A stretch of 64,000 bases of DNA from Aphrocallistes beatrix (lineage: Eukaryota; Porifera; Hexactinellida; Sceptrulophora; Aphrocallistidae). A program made the position numbers and the translations under genes. Positions 21,295-32,297 of the stretch are shown here, piece by piece; within the stretch, counting starts at the first letter, position 1; the number at the start of each line of letters is the position of its first letter. The notes below the pieces were generated by a model. The model made no database searches. It was not told the DNA's origin and saw nothing but the letters and a program-made list of their open reading frames with translations. The stretch is from contig OY725493.1 in the NCBI GenBank assembly GCA_963281255.1, positions 2,231,550 to 2,295,549 on the forward strand, in the 5' to 3' direction.

Positions 21295-23538
21295 ATGATA
21301 AAGAAGAAAATAATGGTATCAAAACTGGTCACATTCAATTACGTATCAAGCGAAGACGGTTTCGGAATAGCAACAAAGACAGCTGAAGGGATTAGTTTGA
21401 GCTGTCTAAATACGTCTCGGATGGGCAATAGGCATTTAGTTCTTGAGAAGATAAATACAGAAAATTATATCAAAAGACAATACTTGTACAATCGCAGTCA
21501 TGATATCCCCTCGGGAAAAGTTCAACAATTTCACTGAATCTTATCAGTCTGTCCTTAGTTCAGCTCAGATTACAGATATCATCCGCATTTATTCTGGGCT
21601 TCCACCTGTCCAAAAAGGAGCTGATCGCCAAAGGTACTACAGGATCAGGAAGAAATATGCAGTAAAACAGTCACAATCTGTTAAATTCCTATATAGTCAA
21701 GTGCTAAACTCACAGGATCTTTTGAGAGTTGTATCTAAAGAATCGCTATTCGAAATGCTGTCCACACTGAGAGAGAAAAGCACATGGAAGAGACCGGATG
21801 TCAGTAGTGCTTAAACAGAAGTATTCCGGCATTTCCAAAGAAGTGGTCCAATTATTTATCAAATCGTGTAGTGAGTGCGAACTTCAGAAATGTAAAAGGC
21901 AACTGAAATCTACGGTCATAAAACCAATACGTGTTCAGATATTGCTTCGAGGGGCCAAATTGACTTGATCGACCTGCGAAATACACCAGAAATTAACAGA
22001 CATACAACTTCTTGATGGCATATCAGGACCACCTTACCAAATTTGTTATGCTCCCTCATTTGAGCAAGTCAGCACGAGAAGTTGTTGATAATCTTCTAGA
22101 CGTATTTTGTTTGTTGGGACCCCGCACATTCTACAGAGCAATAACGGTAGGGAATTTAAGAACATCAATCTTGCAACCTTTATTCGAGAACAATGGCCTG
22201 AATGTAAAGTGATTCATGGAAAGGCTAGACATCCTCAGTCACAAGGCTCTGTTGAAAGGGTAAACAAGAGATAAAAAATGTGTTAGGATCTTTTACGCGG
22301 AAATCAAAAGAGCCATGTTGGGTTAAATATGTAAATAGAAACCAGTACTCAATCAATACTAGTCCGCATTCTACATTAGAGTATAAGACTCCTTACAGAA
22401 TCCTCTTCGGTCGGGAGCATGTACAGGGGCTTGGAAGATGTTTGGAATCCCAGACGAGATTGCTGCAGATGTTACTACAGAAGAAAAGATGAATCAGTAA
22501 GTTTTGTGCAAGGTGGCAATTAAGGTTTGTTACCCGTCAGAGTCAACTAATACGTCGTAAACTAATTCCGTCTCGAAAATAAATTTTCCCTTTGATTCTG
22601 AATTCATTTCGTCTTGGTGGGATATAAATCAAAATTAAAAGTATTTCAAAATTTGTTGCTTACATGCAAGACATAAATCAAGAAAATATTAAGTTTAATC
22701 TTAACATGGATTACAACTCTCCTAACTCACTCTCAAGAGCCACTATTTCACTTGAACTCCTCCGTATACACCAATTCCCACCAGTTCTTAGTACGCTGCT
22801 CCTCTCTTGTTGGTTGACCGAGATGGGGAAGATATTGAGCTGGAATCACACTCTCCCAGTTTGTTTACCCAGATTCAAAACCTAGAAACAGTGTTGTGAT
22901 GACGGGAATGAACCTAGTTGTGCTGTTTGCCAACAAAGTTGCAGTAGAGCTCACCATTGTCCTGGTGCGACCTTCCTGTCCATACCATTTGCGGTCAACC
23001 AGTAGCAGGTCTTGAAGGGTTTGGGAGTCCTGTGTAGTGTGTGAGTTGTTTCCTAAAAGAAAGAGAAGGTTCGCTCAATCAAGGCCGAACATCTGCAAAA
23101 CGTGTACAAGAAAAGAAAATACAAAGAATGGAGAAGCAAACATTAAAGAAGGCAAAGCAACTAGGCACCGGTGACAACATACTTGTTCATGTTCCTGAGG
23201 TAGATAAAAGGTCGCCGTTTGATCCACCCAATATTTCAGGTGTGATAACGGAACGAAACGAAGAAAGGTACCTAAAGATTGGTACTAGTGCAAGAACACT
23301 AGATAGATCTTATCTCCCTTCAGAAGTGGAATTTTCTTTCTCATATTTTGTCTCCCTTGAAGACGTTCCTAACGTGATCGTCACACTACGAGAAGCAGTT
23401 TTGGCCTCTTCTCTCGGCAAAAGCAGACTCTTTTGCCATTGTACCAGCGGGCGTGGGTCTAATCGCTGTAGATGTAGGCGACTAGGAAAGATACGTAATT
23501 CTAAGTGTCATAAGAGATTAGCGTGCCATAACAAGTAA
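21295..23538 (+). pseudogene. Decayed Ginger-type transposase
   Basis: Pieces in all three frames align in order with the intact transposase at 37207-39619: N-terminal QADRQRYYRIRKKYAVK (21500-21814), integrase core YQDHLTKFVMLPHL (22012-22212), VERV and SINTSPHSTLEYKTPY (22260-22492), and the C-terminal block RSPFDPPNISGVI through FCHCTSG...CRCRRLG...CHKRL (23041-23538). At least four frameshifts or stops interrupt it. The second catalytic block, SDNGREF in the intact copy, is garbled here (THILQSNNGR across a shift). No terminal inverted repeats are visible, so it is older than the copy at 36104. Confidence 0.8.
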
Positions 23539-23565
23539 TGTTTCAATTTTACTATTACTGTAATA

Positions 23566-23755
23566 CAGTCAGGGTCGCTTATTGTGAACCACCAAGGGAT
23601 CAAAAAATCTGTTCATAAGAGATACTTTATACTAAGCGAACTTGATTCAATACAAATCTTATCTAAAAAATGAAATTGGGACCAGGAGGTCGAGGTTAGT
23701 TCATAATAAACGAATGTTCATATTAAGCAGGTTCATAATAAGCGACCCTGACTGT
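23566..23755. mobile_element. MITE with TA duplication
   Basis: CAGTCAGGGTCGCTTATTGT and its mirror AATAAGCGACCCTGACTG end the element, with TA on each side (23564-23565, 23756-23757). 190 bp, non-coding, Tc1/mariner-type ends. Confidence 0.8.
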
Positions 23756-23784
23756 AGTCTGAAATAGCGATTATTGAATTGACA

Positions 23785-26700
23785 TCAGTACGTGCCTAGA
23801 AAATGCAAATATGAGCTACAATATTTGGTGCTTGCGTTTCGCAAGGAATTGTGGACGAAAGATGCTTGCTGAAGCACCCTGGGCCACTCCGTCTTCTCGC
23901 TTCTGTGCTCGGCGAGTTGGCACCGTAGAGCTTGCTTCACACTTTGAATCGCCCTTTCTGCCTCTCCGTCTCCTGCCGGTGATAAGGAGACGACCGTTTC
24001 TTTACTATTCCATACTTCGAACAAAGCTCCCGGATAGCTTTCCCGTCCACGTTCCTCCCTTGATCGATCAACAGTACTTTTGGGATTCTGTGTCTGTGAA
24101 TCCATCCTATCATCAATGCTTCCTCGACCGACTCAGCTGTCTGATCACGCATGGCCACTGCCTCGATGTACTTCGAAAACAGGTCCACAATCATTAGAAC
24201 GTAGCGATGTCCCCCTGAAGACCACGGTAGTGTTGCGATGTCGGTCGCAATCACACATCTGGGCTCTTGTGCATCCAACCTCATGGTGGTCAGCGGCTCC
24301 CTTCTCTGCGATCGCCTCTTGTTTTCTGCACATACTGGACATGGGCACAATAACTCTCTATTGTAGATCTCATCTTCACCCAAAAGAAGCGGTCCCTCAT
24401 GTATTCAAAGTTCTTCTGGATCCCCGCATGGGAAAGGCGGTGCGCGATTCCGGTTACTTCTTTCTGCAGTTCCTGAGGAACTACCACTGCTTGTCCCTTA
24501 CATAACCTTTCGCTATGGTCTAGTCGCATGTCTCGCTGATTTCTAAATGGACCGGAACTCACTCTAGCCAGCCTGGGGTTCTTGAGTTGCTCGATAGCAT
24601 TCCGGATATCTGGTTCAGCCTGCTGTGCTGCCATTATCTTATTCTGCAGAGGAACTATTTCATCCTCCACGAGATAAACAAACCTCTCGAAATATTATTC
24701 TTCATCCTCAATATTCTTATCTCGTGCTACTTTCGGGAGCCGACTTAAAAAATCTGCGGCGTCGTTCTCCGTACCTCGTCTGTACTCGACCTCGTAATCG
24801 TACGCTTCTAGCTCGAGCAGCCATCGTGCGAACTTGTTCCTTGGGTCCTTTTGCCGATGGAGCCATACGAGCGGATTATGGTCCGTGATAATAATGATTT
24901 TCTTTGCTGCCCTCAAATATGTACGCCATCTTCTGATAGCCGCCACCATTGCCCATGCCTCTAGTTCTCCTGCCGCGTATTTTGTCTGAGCCTGGTTAAG
25001 TCCTGCTGAATAGAATTCAATAGGCACTCTCTCACCCTTCGTTCCCATCTGAGTTAAGACCGCCCCTATTGCGTTACTCGAAGCGTCGGTCTCCAGGTAG
25101 AATGGTTCATCCACTTGGGGAAGGCGAGTACCCGGGACTCCTGTGTTAGTAGGTTCTTTATCGATACAAAAGATGCTTCACAACTCGGGGTCCAATCCCA
25201 AGCAATCGCGCTCCTAGTCAAGCGATGCAAGGGCTCAGCCAAAGCTGCAATTCCTGGAACGTACTCTCTGTACCAGTTCACCAGGCCCATGAATCGCCTG
25301 ATGTCTCTCTTGTTAGCAGGTCTTGGCCACTCCTCTATCCGCGAGAGCGTAGCTGGTACTGGCCGTCTTCCTTGCCCGGATATCAGGTGTCCCAAGAACT
25401 GAACTTCCCCGTATGCAAACTTGCATTTATCGGCTCTGAGTTGGATCCTAGCCCTGGCCAAACACCCAAGCACTCGTTCCAAATGCGTTAGATGCGAACT
25501 GAAGTAACTGGAATGCACTATGGTGTCATCCACGAAAGACTCAGCATTCATAGCTTCTCTTAAAGCGTCGTCGACAGCTCGCTGATAGGTGGCCTGCGAA
25601 TTGCAGAGGCCAAAGGGCATCCGGTTAAATTCAAATTGGCCTCTTGTCGATACGAATGAGGTATACTCCCGGTCCTCCTCCCGAACTGGGATACTCCAGT
25701 ATGCCGACGCGCCATCGAGTGTCGAGAATACCTCGCTACCCTCCATCCGGTCGAATACGTCCTTGGACTCCGGCATTGGGTATGCGTCCTTCTTCGTCGC
25801 TGCATTCAGACAGCGATAATCGACCGCGAACCTCTTAGTACCGTCCTTCTTCCGAACTAGGATAATTCTGCTCCCCCAAGGGGACCCCGACGTCCTGATG
25901 ATACCGTTCCTACTCATCTCGTCGATTTGTCTCCCAATCTCGGCCTCTGTGTCAGGAGAGACTCTCAATGGACGGTGTTTGATCGGTCGGTCATCGAGGA
26001 GAGTAATTCGGTGTTCTGCTGTTCTTATCTCTTTAGGCCGCCTGTGGTTCGTCGCGAATACCTCACTATGTTTTGCCAATATATCGTGTATGGCTTCTCG
26101 CTGTCTCCAGGGAAGCGCCGGATTAACATCGAATTTGGTATCCTTAGAGTCAGTTATCTGCATGCACTCGGCTCTTGCCAACGGCTGTCCACCATGAATT
26201 GAGAATCCTGTGTCCAGCCAGCCGTCACCCAGCCTCACTCGAAATCCTTTTATATCAAAGCAAACCTCCTTAAAATTTGCCAAAAAACTCCTCCCCAGGA
26301 TCGCCGTCCTCACGCTGGTATCGAGGACCTCCAACTTGTGCCGAATCTCCTTCCCGCTTCCGGTGTCGATTCCCACCTCCAGTGTGCCACATATCCGTAT
26401 GGGTGACTTTCCAATTCCGTACACTTTGTCTTCCCTCACCACATAAGGAAGGTTCATCCTTTCGGCGGTAAGCCTATCGACTACGGACGGTTGTGCTCCC
26501 GTGTCCAACATGACGTTAATTGGTTTACCGTCGAACCGCACTGATACCACAACTGCTGTCTCTGGATAATCCGTACAACTCCCCCTGGTATTGAATACGT
26601 CTTTCGCTTCTTTACATTGACGAAGATCGTGCCCTTTCTCCCCGCAACGAGGGCAGCGTTTCGCAGGACAGCGAGACATGAAATGTCCCTCGGATCCGCA

Positions 26701-27514
26701 GATGAAACATCGCGCTCGGGAGGCGGGAGTGACGTACGTGCGTGCCTTCCCCTGGTTTGTTCCTGGATTCCTCCTCCAGTTAGTAGTCCCTCTTCCTCTA
26801 GGAACTCTGTCCAGTCTGAAAACCTCCTCTTCCAGTTCAGGAGATTCTTCATCTAGACATTTCTTGACTTCGCTAACGTCTATTTTTCCGCTCTTCCACG
26901 TCTTAGCGCCTTTGCTCCTAATTTCCTCGCTCACCGTGGATATACGCCTGATATCCCGATATCCGAAATCACTTGAGTAGCCTTTTTCCCGTAACACGTT
27001 CTTGACTTTAAGAATAAATTCCCGGCCTTTCGTCGTCGTGATCTCGGCCTCTTCCCTCTCTAGCCACTCTTTGACTGAGAGTTGTGCTGGTTCGGGGAGA
27101 CCCACCAAGATGCTGCAGATCATTCTCATTGGAGCTTTCGCTTCCGTTCCTGCGCCCTTTAATCTGTAGAAAAAAACGTCTACCTCCTCTCCCTGGGACC
27201 AATCCATCCTGCATAGCGTCTGTAACGCGCGATGGGGATCCGGAGGGGGGTCCAGATTCTGGATAAGTATACTAAGCGCTGCTTCTACATCTCCTGTGTC
27301 GAGATGTTCTGATACGACCTCAACTACCAGCTCTCGCTCCGCCAAAGTCCTACAGATGTGAACTGGCAACATCTGGAGCGCTTTTTTTCCGCCTCCATCG
27401 GTTGCCCGAATTCCTGCAGTAGCCGCGTCAAAAAGTGGCTTCCATTTTGCGATCCTCTCGTTCGTACTCTGGAATCGTCATCCGTTCAGCCATGGTATAT
27501 TATCAAATTAGAAT
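23785..27514 (-). pseudogene. Ty3/gypsy retrotransposon, Gag-Pol decayed, 3' truncated
   Basis: Read on the minus strand from ATG near 27494: Gag, then two zinc knuckles (CFICGSEGHFMSRC and CPRCGEKGHDLRQC), protease (VMLDTGAQPSVV), reverse transcriptase (FAVDYRCLNA, MPFGLCNSQATYQR, FVDD active site), RNase H (YLETDASSNAIGAVL, TDHNPLVW) and integrase (HAGIQKNFEYMRDRFFW zinc region, CVIATDIATLPW, LLIDQGRNVDG, EAERAIQSV). The order PR-RT-RH-INT is that of Ty3/gypsy. Defects include a frameshift just after the Gag ATG, a shift between RT and RNase H near 25090, an in-frame TAA near 24695, and shifts within integrase near 24300 and 24000. The element stops in late integrase, and no 3' LTR is present. 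Confidence 0.9.
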
Positions 27515-27715
27515 TGTGTGATAAAACAGGAATGTTCCGCGATAAGGAAAACACTAAGTTTGATAGAATTCTAATTTGAGAAATGACAATACTAATAATG
27601 TTCGTAGTCAATATATACTAGAACATACACAAGCCTACAGTGTTACTAGAGCATACTCCTACTGAGGTGAATATGACTTGTTGATACTCTCTAGGTAACC
27701 TAGTTACCTGACACA
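27515..27715 (-). repeat. Candidate remnant of the gypsy 5' LTR/leader
   Basis: On the minus strand this stretch begins TGTGTCAGGTAACTAGGTTA, has a TATA-like CTAGTATATATTG and ends in TTATCACA about 20 bp before the Gag ATG. With the 3' end of the element missing there is no second LTR to compare, so the borders are a guess. Confidence 0.25.
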
Positions 27716-27769
27716 ATGTCTAAACTTTGGTTGCTCATACAAAACATAAGATTAACCCTAATTGGACTT

Positions 27770-28275
27770 GGAATGTTGAAGTGAAAGTGAAAGTTAATTG
27801 AAAGTGAACTGAAAGTGAAAATGAAAGTGGGAATTTTCTATTTATACCTTTGACCCCAAGTCCAAGTAGGGTTAATAATTGATAACCTGCAATGCCTTTG
27901 GGGTCAAAGGTATAAATAGAAATGACCCCATTTTCATTTTCACTTTCAGTTCACTTTCAATTTACTTTCACTTTCGCTATGGGCATGCAAGTGTTAATTA
28001 ACACTTGCATGCCCATAGCGAAAGTGAAAGTAAATTGAAAGTGAAAATGAAAATGGGGTCATTTCTATTTATACCTTTGACCCCAAAGGCATTGCAGGGT
28101 TTAATTAATTAAGGATTGTGTTTCCTATATGGAAGAAATTATAAATTTTCACTATCCATATTATTAACCCGAGGATTACTTGGGGTCAAAGGTATAAATA
28201 GAAATGACCCAGCTTTCAATTTCATTTTCAGTTTACTTTCAATTAACTTTCACTTTCAATTCAACATTCCTGGAC
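27770..28275. repeat. Nested palindrome made of GAAAGTGAAA-rich arms
   Basis: The core 27886-28098 is an almost perfect palindrome centred on GTGTTAATTAACAC (27991-28004). The left arm has an extra 12 bp (CAGTTCACTTTC). An outer, more diverged pair of the same sequence flanks it. Each arm holds TATAAATAG between GGGGTCA and TGACCC. No protein is encoded. Confidence 0.85.
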
Positions 28276-29277
28276 GTGCTCGGGTTAATAAGGTTTTGAG
28301 ATATGTTACTAGCTAAGTCTCTATTTCTCTTGAAAATTCCGAAAAGAATTTAATAGTAAAAATGAACGGAACAGGAGTAAAAGTTTCTGCTACTGAAATT
28401 TTCTTCCACCTTTAGGTGCCACATTGCCATAACTGACCCTAAATCGAAATATTGAACCTTTCTGTTGGATCTTAACTATTCAACGCATTTAAGAATGTAT
28501 CTATTTCATTCATTAACGATGTTAAATTGTACTAATACACTTGTATATCATAGGATGTCAGTAGCAATATTTTTGCAAGGTAATTGATATAATTAAATAA
28601 TGAGATTATGATAATGAAATGCTGTCCGTGTCCTCACAAGAGATATTTGAGGAGCTGAAACAGGTTTACTAATAACAGTAGTGGCCTTACTATACTACTA
28701 GCAAGGCCGTAGGCACCAGGTTTCAAGTGGTCCGGTTGGGACAAAAAGTGGTAGGTACCAGGTTTCAAGTAGTCCGGTTAGGACAAAAAGTGGAGTCCGA
28801 CCGTACCAAATGGTACCTTTGGCATAAAATTCTTCAAAAGTGGTCAGATTGAAACCGGACCTACAGTATCGGTGGCTACGGTCCTGACTGTATACAACTA
28901 ACCTCTCGCTTCTGGCAATCAATAACAATTCTATGTTCATCATGAGTCTCGGTTATAAAAAATATTCATCCACATACTATTTATAAATTTTAAAAAAAAA
29001 GGGTTTGAAATGTGAAATAAAAAACTATTATATCAACTGGAAAGAAAAATTACTTATTTATCACCTGCTTTCTTTATTGAACTGAAGTATTTATTGATTA
29101 ATTGCTCAGTGTTTCTTTAACAGCCTATATTTATCATCATGGGTGGGCGTGATTTGGTAAATGGCTCTAGTTCCATATATGGATTCTGATTAATTAAAAA
29201 ATCGAAATACATAGGGAGAATGTAGATTAAGAGATTATATTCTAGCATAAAATATTATTCTTCAAATATAAATTTAT
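28276..29277. other. No gene; one short direct repeat
   Basis: At 28700-28805, GTAGGCACCAGGTTTCAAGT and a GTCCGGTT(G/A)GGACAAAAAGTGG phrase are repeated in tandem about 42 bp apart. The rest is unremarkable AT-rich DNA. Confidence 0.4.
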
Positions 29278-30468
29278 CAGTGCCGGATTAAGCACGTGGC
29301 AGAAGTGGCATATGCCACGGGCCCGCGCTTTCATTTACTTGTGCTTGTCAGGCCAAAATTGGTCCGGGAGATCAGTTTTGGCTGCCAAATATAGTCCGGG
29401 GGACCATTTTTAGTGCAGTTTCTGCAGAGGTATGCTTCTATGGCAAGGACAATAATTTAGTGGTCCTGGCAAGGTCAAAAATTTAGTAGTCCTGTCACTG
29501 GAAAATTGGTCCGCGAAAATTTTGGTCCGGGGGAGCAATTTTCCATGGAATTTTGGTCCGGGGGACCAATTTTTTCAGGGAAAATTGGTCCGCCCTAACC
29601 AATATTTCCAAGAAAAATGCATCACCATTCCAGAACAATTTGGAAAGGATGGTCAAGTCCCAGTGGCGCTGCGGTAGATGTTTTATGTCCAGTTATTATA
29701 GTTGGAATAGGTAGGCACTCAATAGGAAGAGAGTTCAGATTTTAGAGAGAGCAGAAGAAATAAAATACACTTCTTAGATTAGAGATTAGCTAAATATGTA
29801 TTGAATACTAAAATTTGAATAGTCAGTCCGGGGTCAAACAACTTGGTTGTTCGACAATTGAAAAGTATCAAAAAATCGAGGATGTCAAATGATTGATAGA
29901 AACTAATTTTCCATGAAAGAATTAGTCTCCGGACCAATTTTCCTGAAAAAAATGGTCCCGGACCAATATTCTCTGAAAAAAATGGTCCCCCGGATCAATA
30001 TTCCCTGAAAAAAGTGGTCCCCCGGACCATTTTTTTTCGTGACATGCCTCATGATCTCCAACTGTTCTGGTGAACGATCGTTCTCTAAACTCCAACTCAT
30101 AAAAAATCAGTTACGATCGTGTATGACTCAGACCCGCTTGAACAGCCTCACTCTGCTTAGCGTAGAATATGAACTTCTTCGTGACATTGATTTGTCGTCA
30201 CTTATTCGTGATTTTTCTCTTCTGAAATCCCGTAAGCATGACTTTTAATTAAATGACTCTAAAGATTGAGATTAGTAACTTTCACACTATAAAATGTTAT
30301 TACCTTATATTATATATATTCATAGGCGTAGCACCCGGTCCGCCTGGTCCGGCCATCTGCTAGGCACAATACAAGCTTTTAGTAATAGCATGGTTTGCCT
30401 GGACCAGTACTATGGGCCCCGCGTAAAAAAATATGCCACGGGCCCCGCGCAACCTTAATCCGGCCCTG
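29278..30468 (+). mobile_element. hAT element, internally decayed, with perfect 8-bp target duplication
   Basis: The ends are CAGTGCCGGATTAAG and CTTAATCCGGCCCTG, imperfect inverted repeats of hAT type. AAATTTAT flanks both sides (29270-29277 and 30469-30476). The interior retains only the end of a transposase at 30039-30248 (SGERSFSKLQLIKNQLRSCM, the hAT C-terminal dimerisation region) plus repeated GGTCCGGGGGACCAATTTT phrases. It cannot move on its own. The matching target duplication shows a clean insertion. Confidence 0.85.
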
Positions 30469-30476
30469 AAATTTAT

Positions 30477-30749
30477 AAACACATACTGTTATCAATTCTC
30501 ACAAATTACCTGAACACAGTGAATGGGCAAAGGATATGTGGGGAAACAATGAGGAAAATATTAATCATCGACCATGTAGATATATTCACCAGATATGTGG
30601 ACAAGGAACTAAATTCTGGTAATTTAAATGTAAAGTCACCATTTTAATTAAAATTAGTACACTGAAGTTAAAAATAACCCATGATATTCTATTTTCAGTG
30701 GAAACGCATTTTGACTAGTCGAAACGCATTCTGACTGCAACATATCCAA
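30477..30749. other. No gene seen
   Basis: Spacer between the two hAT relics. The phrase GAAACGCATT(T/C)TGACT is duplicated at 30703 and 30720. Confidence 0.35.
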
Positions 30750-31660
30750 ATGTTGAAAATGTGCGCTCAACTCCTGCACTTGATGCCACAGCTGTCAAGA
30801 ACCTTTCTGCTACCACAACAAACTATTTTTCCACTATACCATCTAGAGATCTCCACCAACAGGAAGGTGTCACGTTTGTAAAATGGCTACAACAATCACC
30901 GCTGTACTCATTAACTTTCCTCTGTATCTCGGATCGATTAAGTTTGCACAATAGTGTGCAGAAGTAATGGCTTGTGCAGCTATATTGCGTACTTTGTTTA
31001 ATACATTCGTAGGCTGTCCTGTATTAATTAAATCTTCCAAATTTCTACAGTATCGCTGATAATAGCATTATCTCTTTGAATCCTATCCAAAGCTATTGAA
31101 ATGGGCTTTAATCTACTAAAAATTCCTCAGCATTTCGTTTTATGGAATAATTATTGACCTTGTTTGCTATGTTAAGATTAATTTCATCACGGTATTCCTC
31201 GCAAACCTTAACCAGTATAGGCCAATTCGCAATATAGCTCTCCAAACAATCACTACAGGTACTCCATCGCACCTCAGGTGGGGGGACAAGAGCTTTACCT
31301 CCAGAAGCCCTGTAACTTGCAGCCGGTAGATGTGTATTTCGAAAATATTTAATTATTTGGAGCACTTGTTCTTTTACTTCTGGGATTTGAACATCTTGTA
31401 CCAATAGATTTAGCAGATGGACTGAGTAACAAATCATTTGATAAATTTTCTCCATTTTGGCCATGTTTGCAGTATTGTCTGTAACTACGTTCCCGACACG
31501 ACATTTGAATTGTTCTTGACAAAGCTTAATGGAATTTTCTGCGAGCTGAGTAAGGTAATCTGAAGTGTGAGCACATCCAGATGTCTCAATAGTATCTGTC
31601 AGAAATCTTAGATGGCTCAAATATTGATATACATCTATTGTTGTTACCTATGGAAAAGAA
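30750..31660 (-). pseudogene. Second hAT transposase fragment (DUF659 type)
   Basis: The main frame (31620-31108) reads VGNVVTDNTANMAKMEKIYQ, VHLLNLLVQDV, IIKYFRNTHLPAASYRASGG and PPPEVRWSTCSDCLESYIAN, typical of the DUF659/hAT core. It continues in a shifted frame to about 30780 (KVRNIAAQAITSAHYCANLI, then DPRYRGKL). A possible acceptor CCATAG| lies at about 31650. The N-terminal BED finger and the dimerisation end are missing, and no target duplication or ends were found. Confidence 0.8.
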
Positions 31661-32297
31661 AATCTCGGACTATAGTGGAAGAAAAATATAATTGGTATAT
31701 ATATTTAGACTCAATTAATATAATTTTGGGGTTTAGTTGTAACCTAGGTGCCCTTCTGATGTATTCCTAACTATTGTTGAGAATAAGATTATAAATTTTA
31801 CTTATTGAGCAAAAGCGAAAAAGCAAGTACGTAGTATATATAATATTTTGATATTTGTTAATTATATGAAACTATTGTAAAAATAACACATTATTATATA
31901 TCATGGACCCTTGAAAACACAATATTTGGAATCTGCACCCTCAGCAGTTTTCATCCTTCAGACACCCCCTCCCCTATGCCACGCTATGTCACAAAATTGA
32001 TCACCCCCCACTTCAATGTTGCATAATGTGAACCAGTATTTTTGGTCTAAATTTTCTTTAAAATGAGTCTAATTTGGTATTACGTAACGACAGGGCAAAC
32101 CCCACACCACCTCTGTAACGCTCTGTACAATTTCGCACACACCCTCTCTTCAAAGTGTTAAAGTTAAAGTTAAAAAGTTTATAGATTTATATACCCCCCG
32201 AATCCATGCTAATATGTTCTCAGGGGGTTTACAATCTGGGTGAGGTGCTAAACCTACTGATAGTTGCTGACTGTGATGTATGCGGCATGTGTGTATG
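31661..32297. other. No gene seen
   Basis: AT-rich sequence without recognised coding, RNA or terminal repeat signals. Confidence 0.35.

Noticed and set aside
23566..27715. A paired LTR for the gypsy element
   Set aside because: No direct repeat was found: the 3' end is lost in integrase and the adjoining MITE at 23566-23755 is unrelated.
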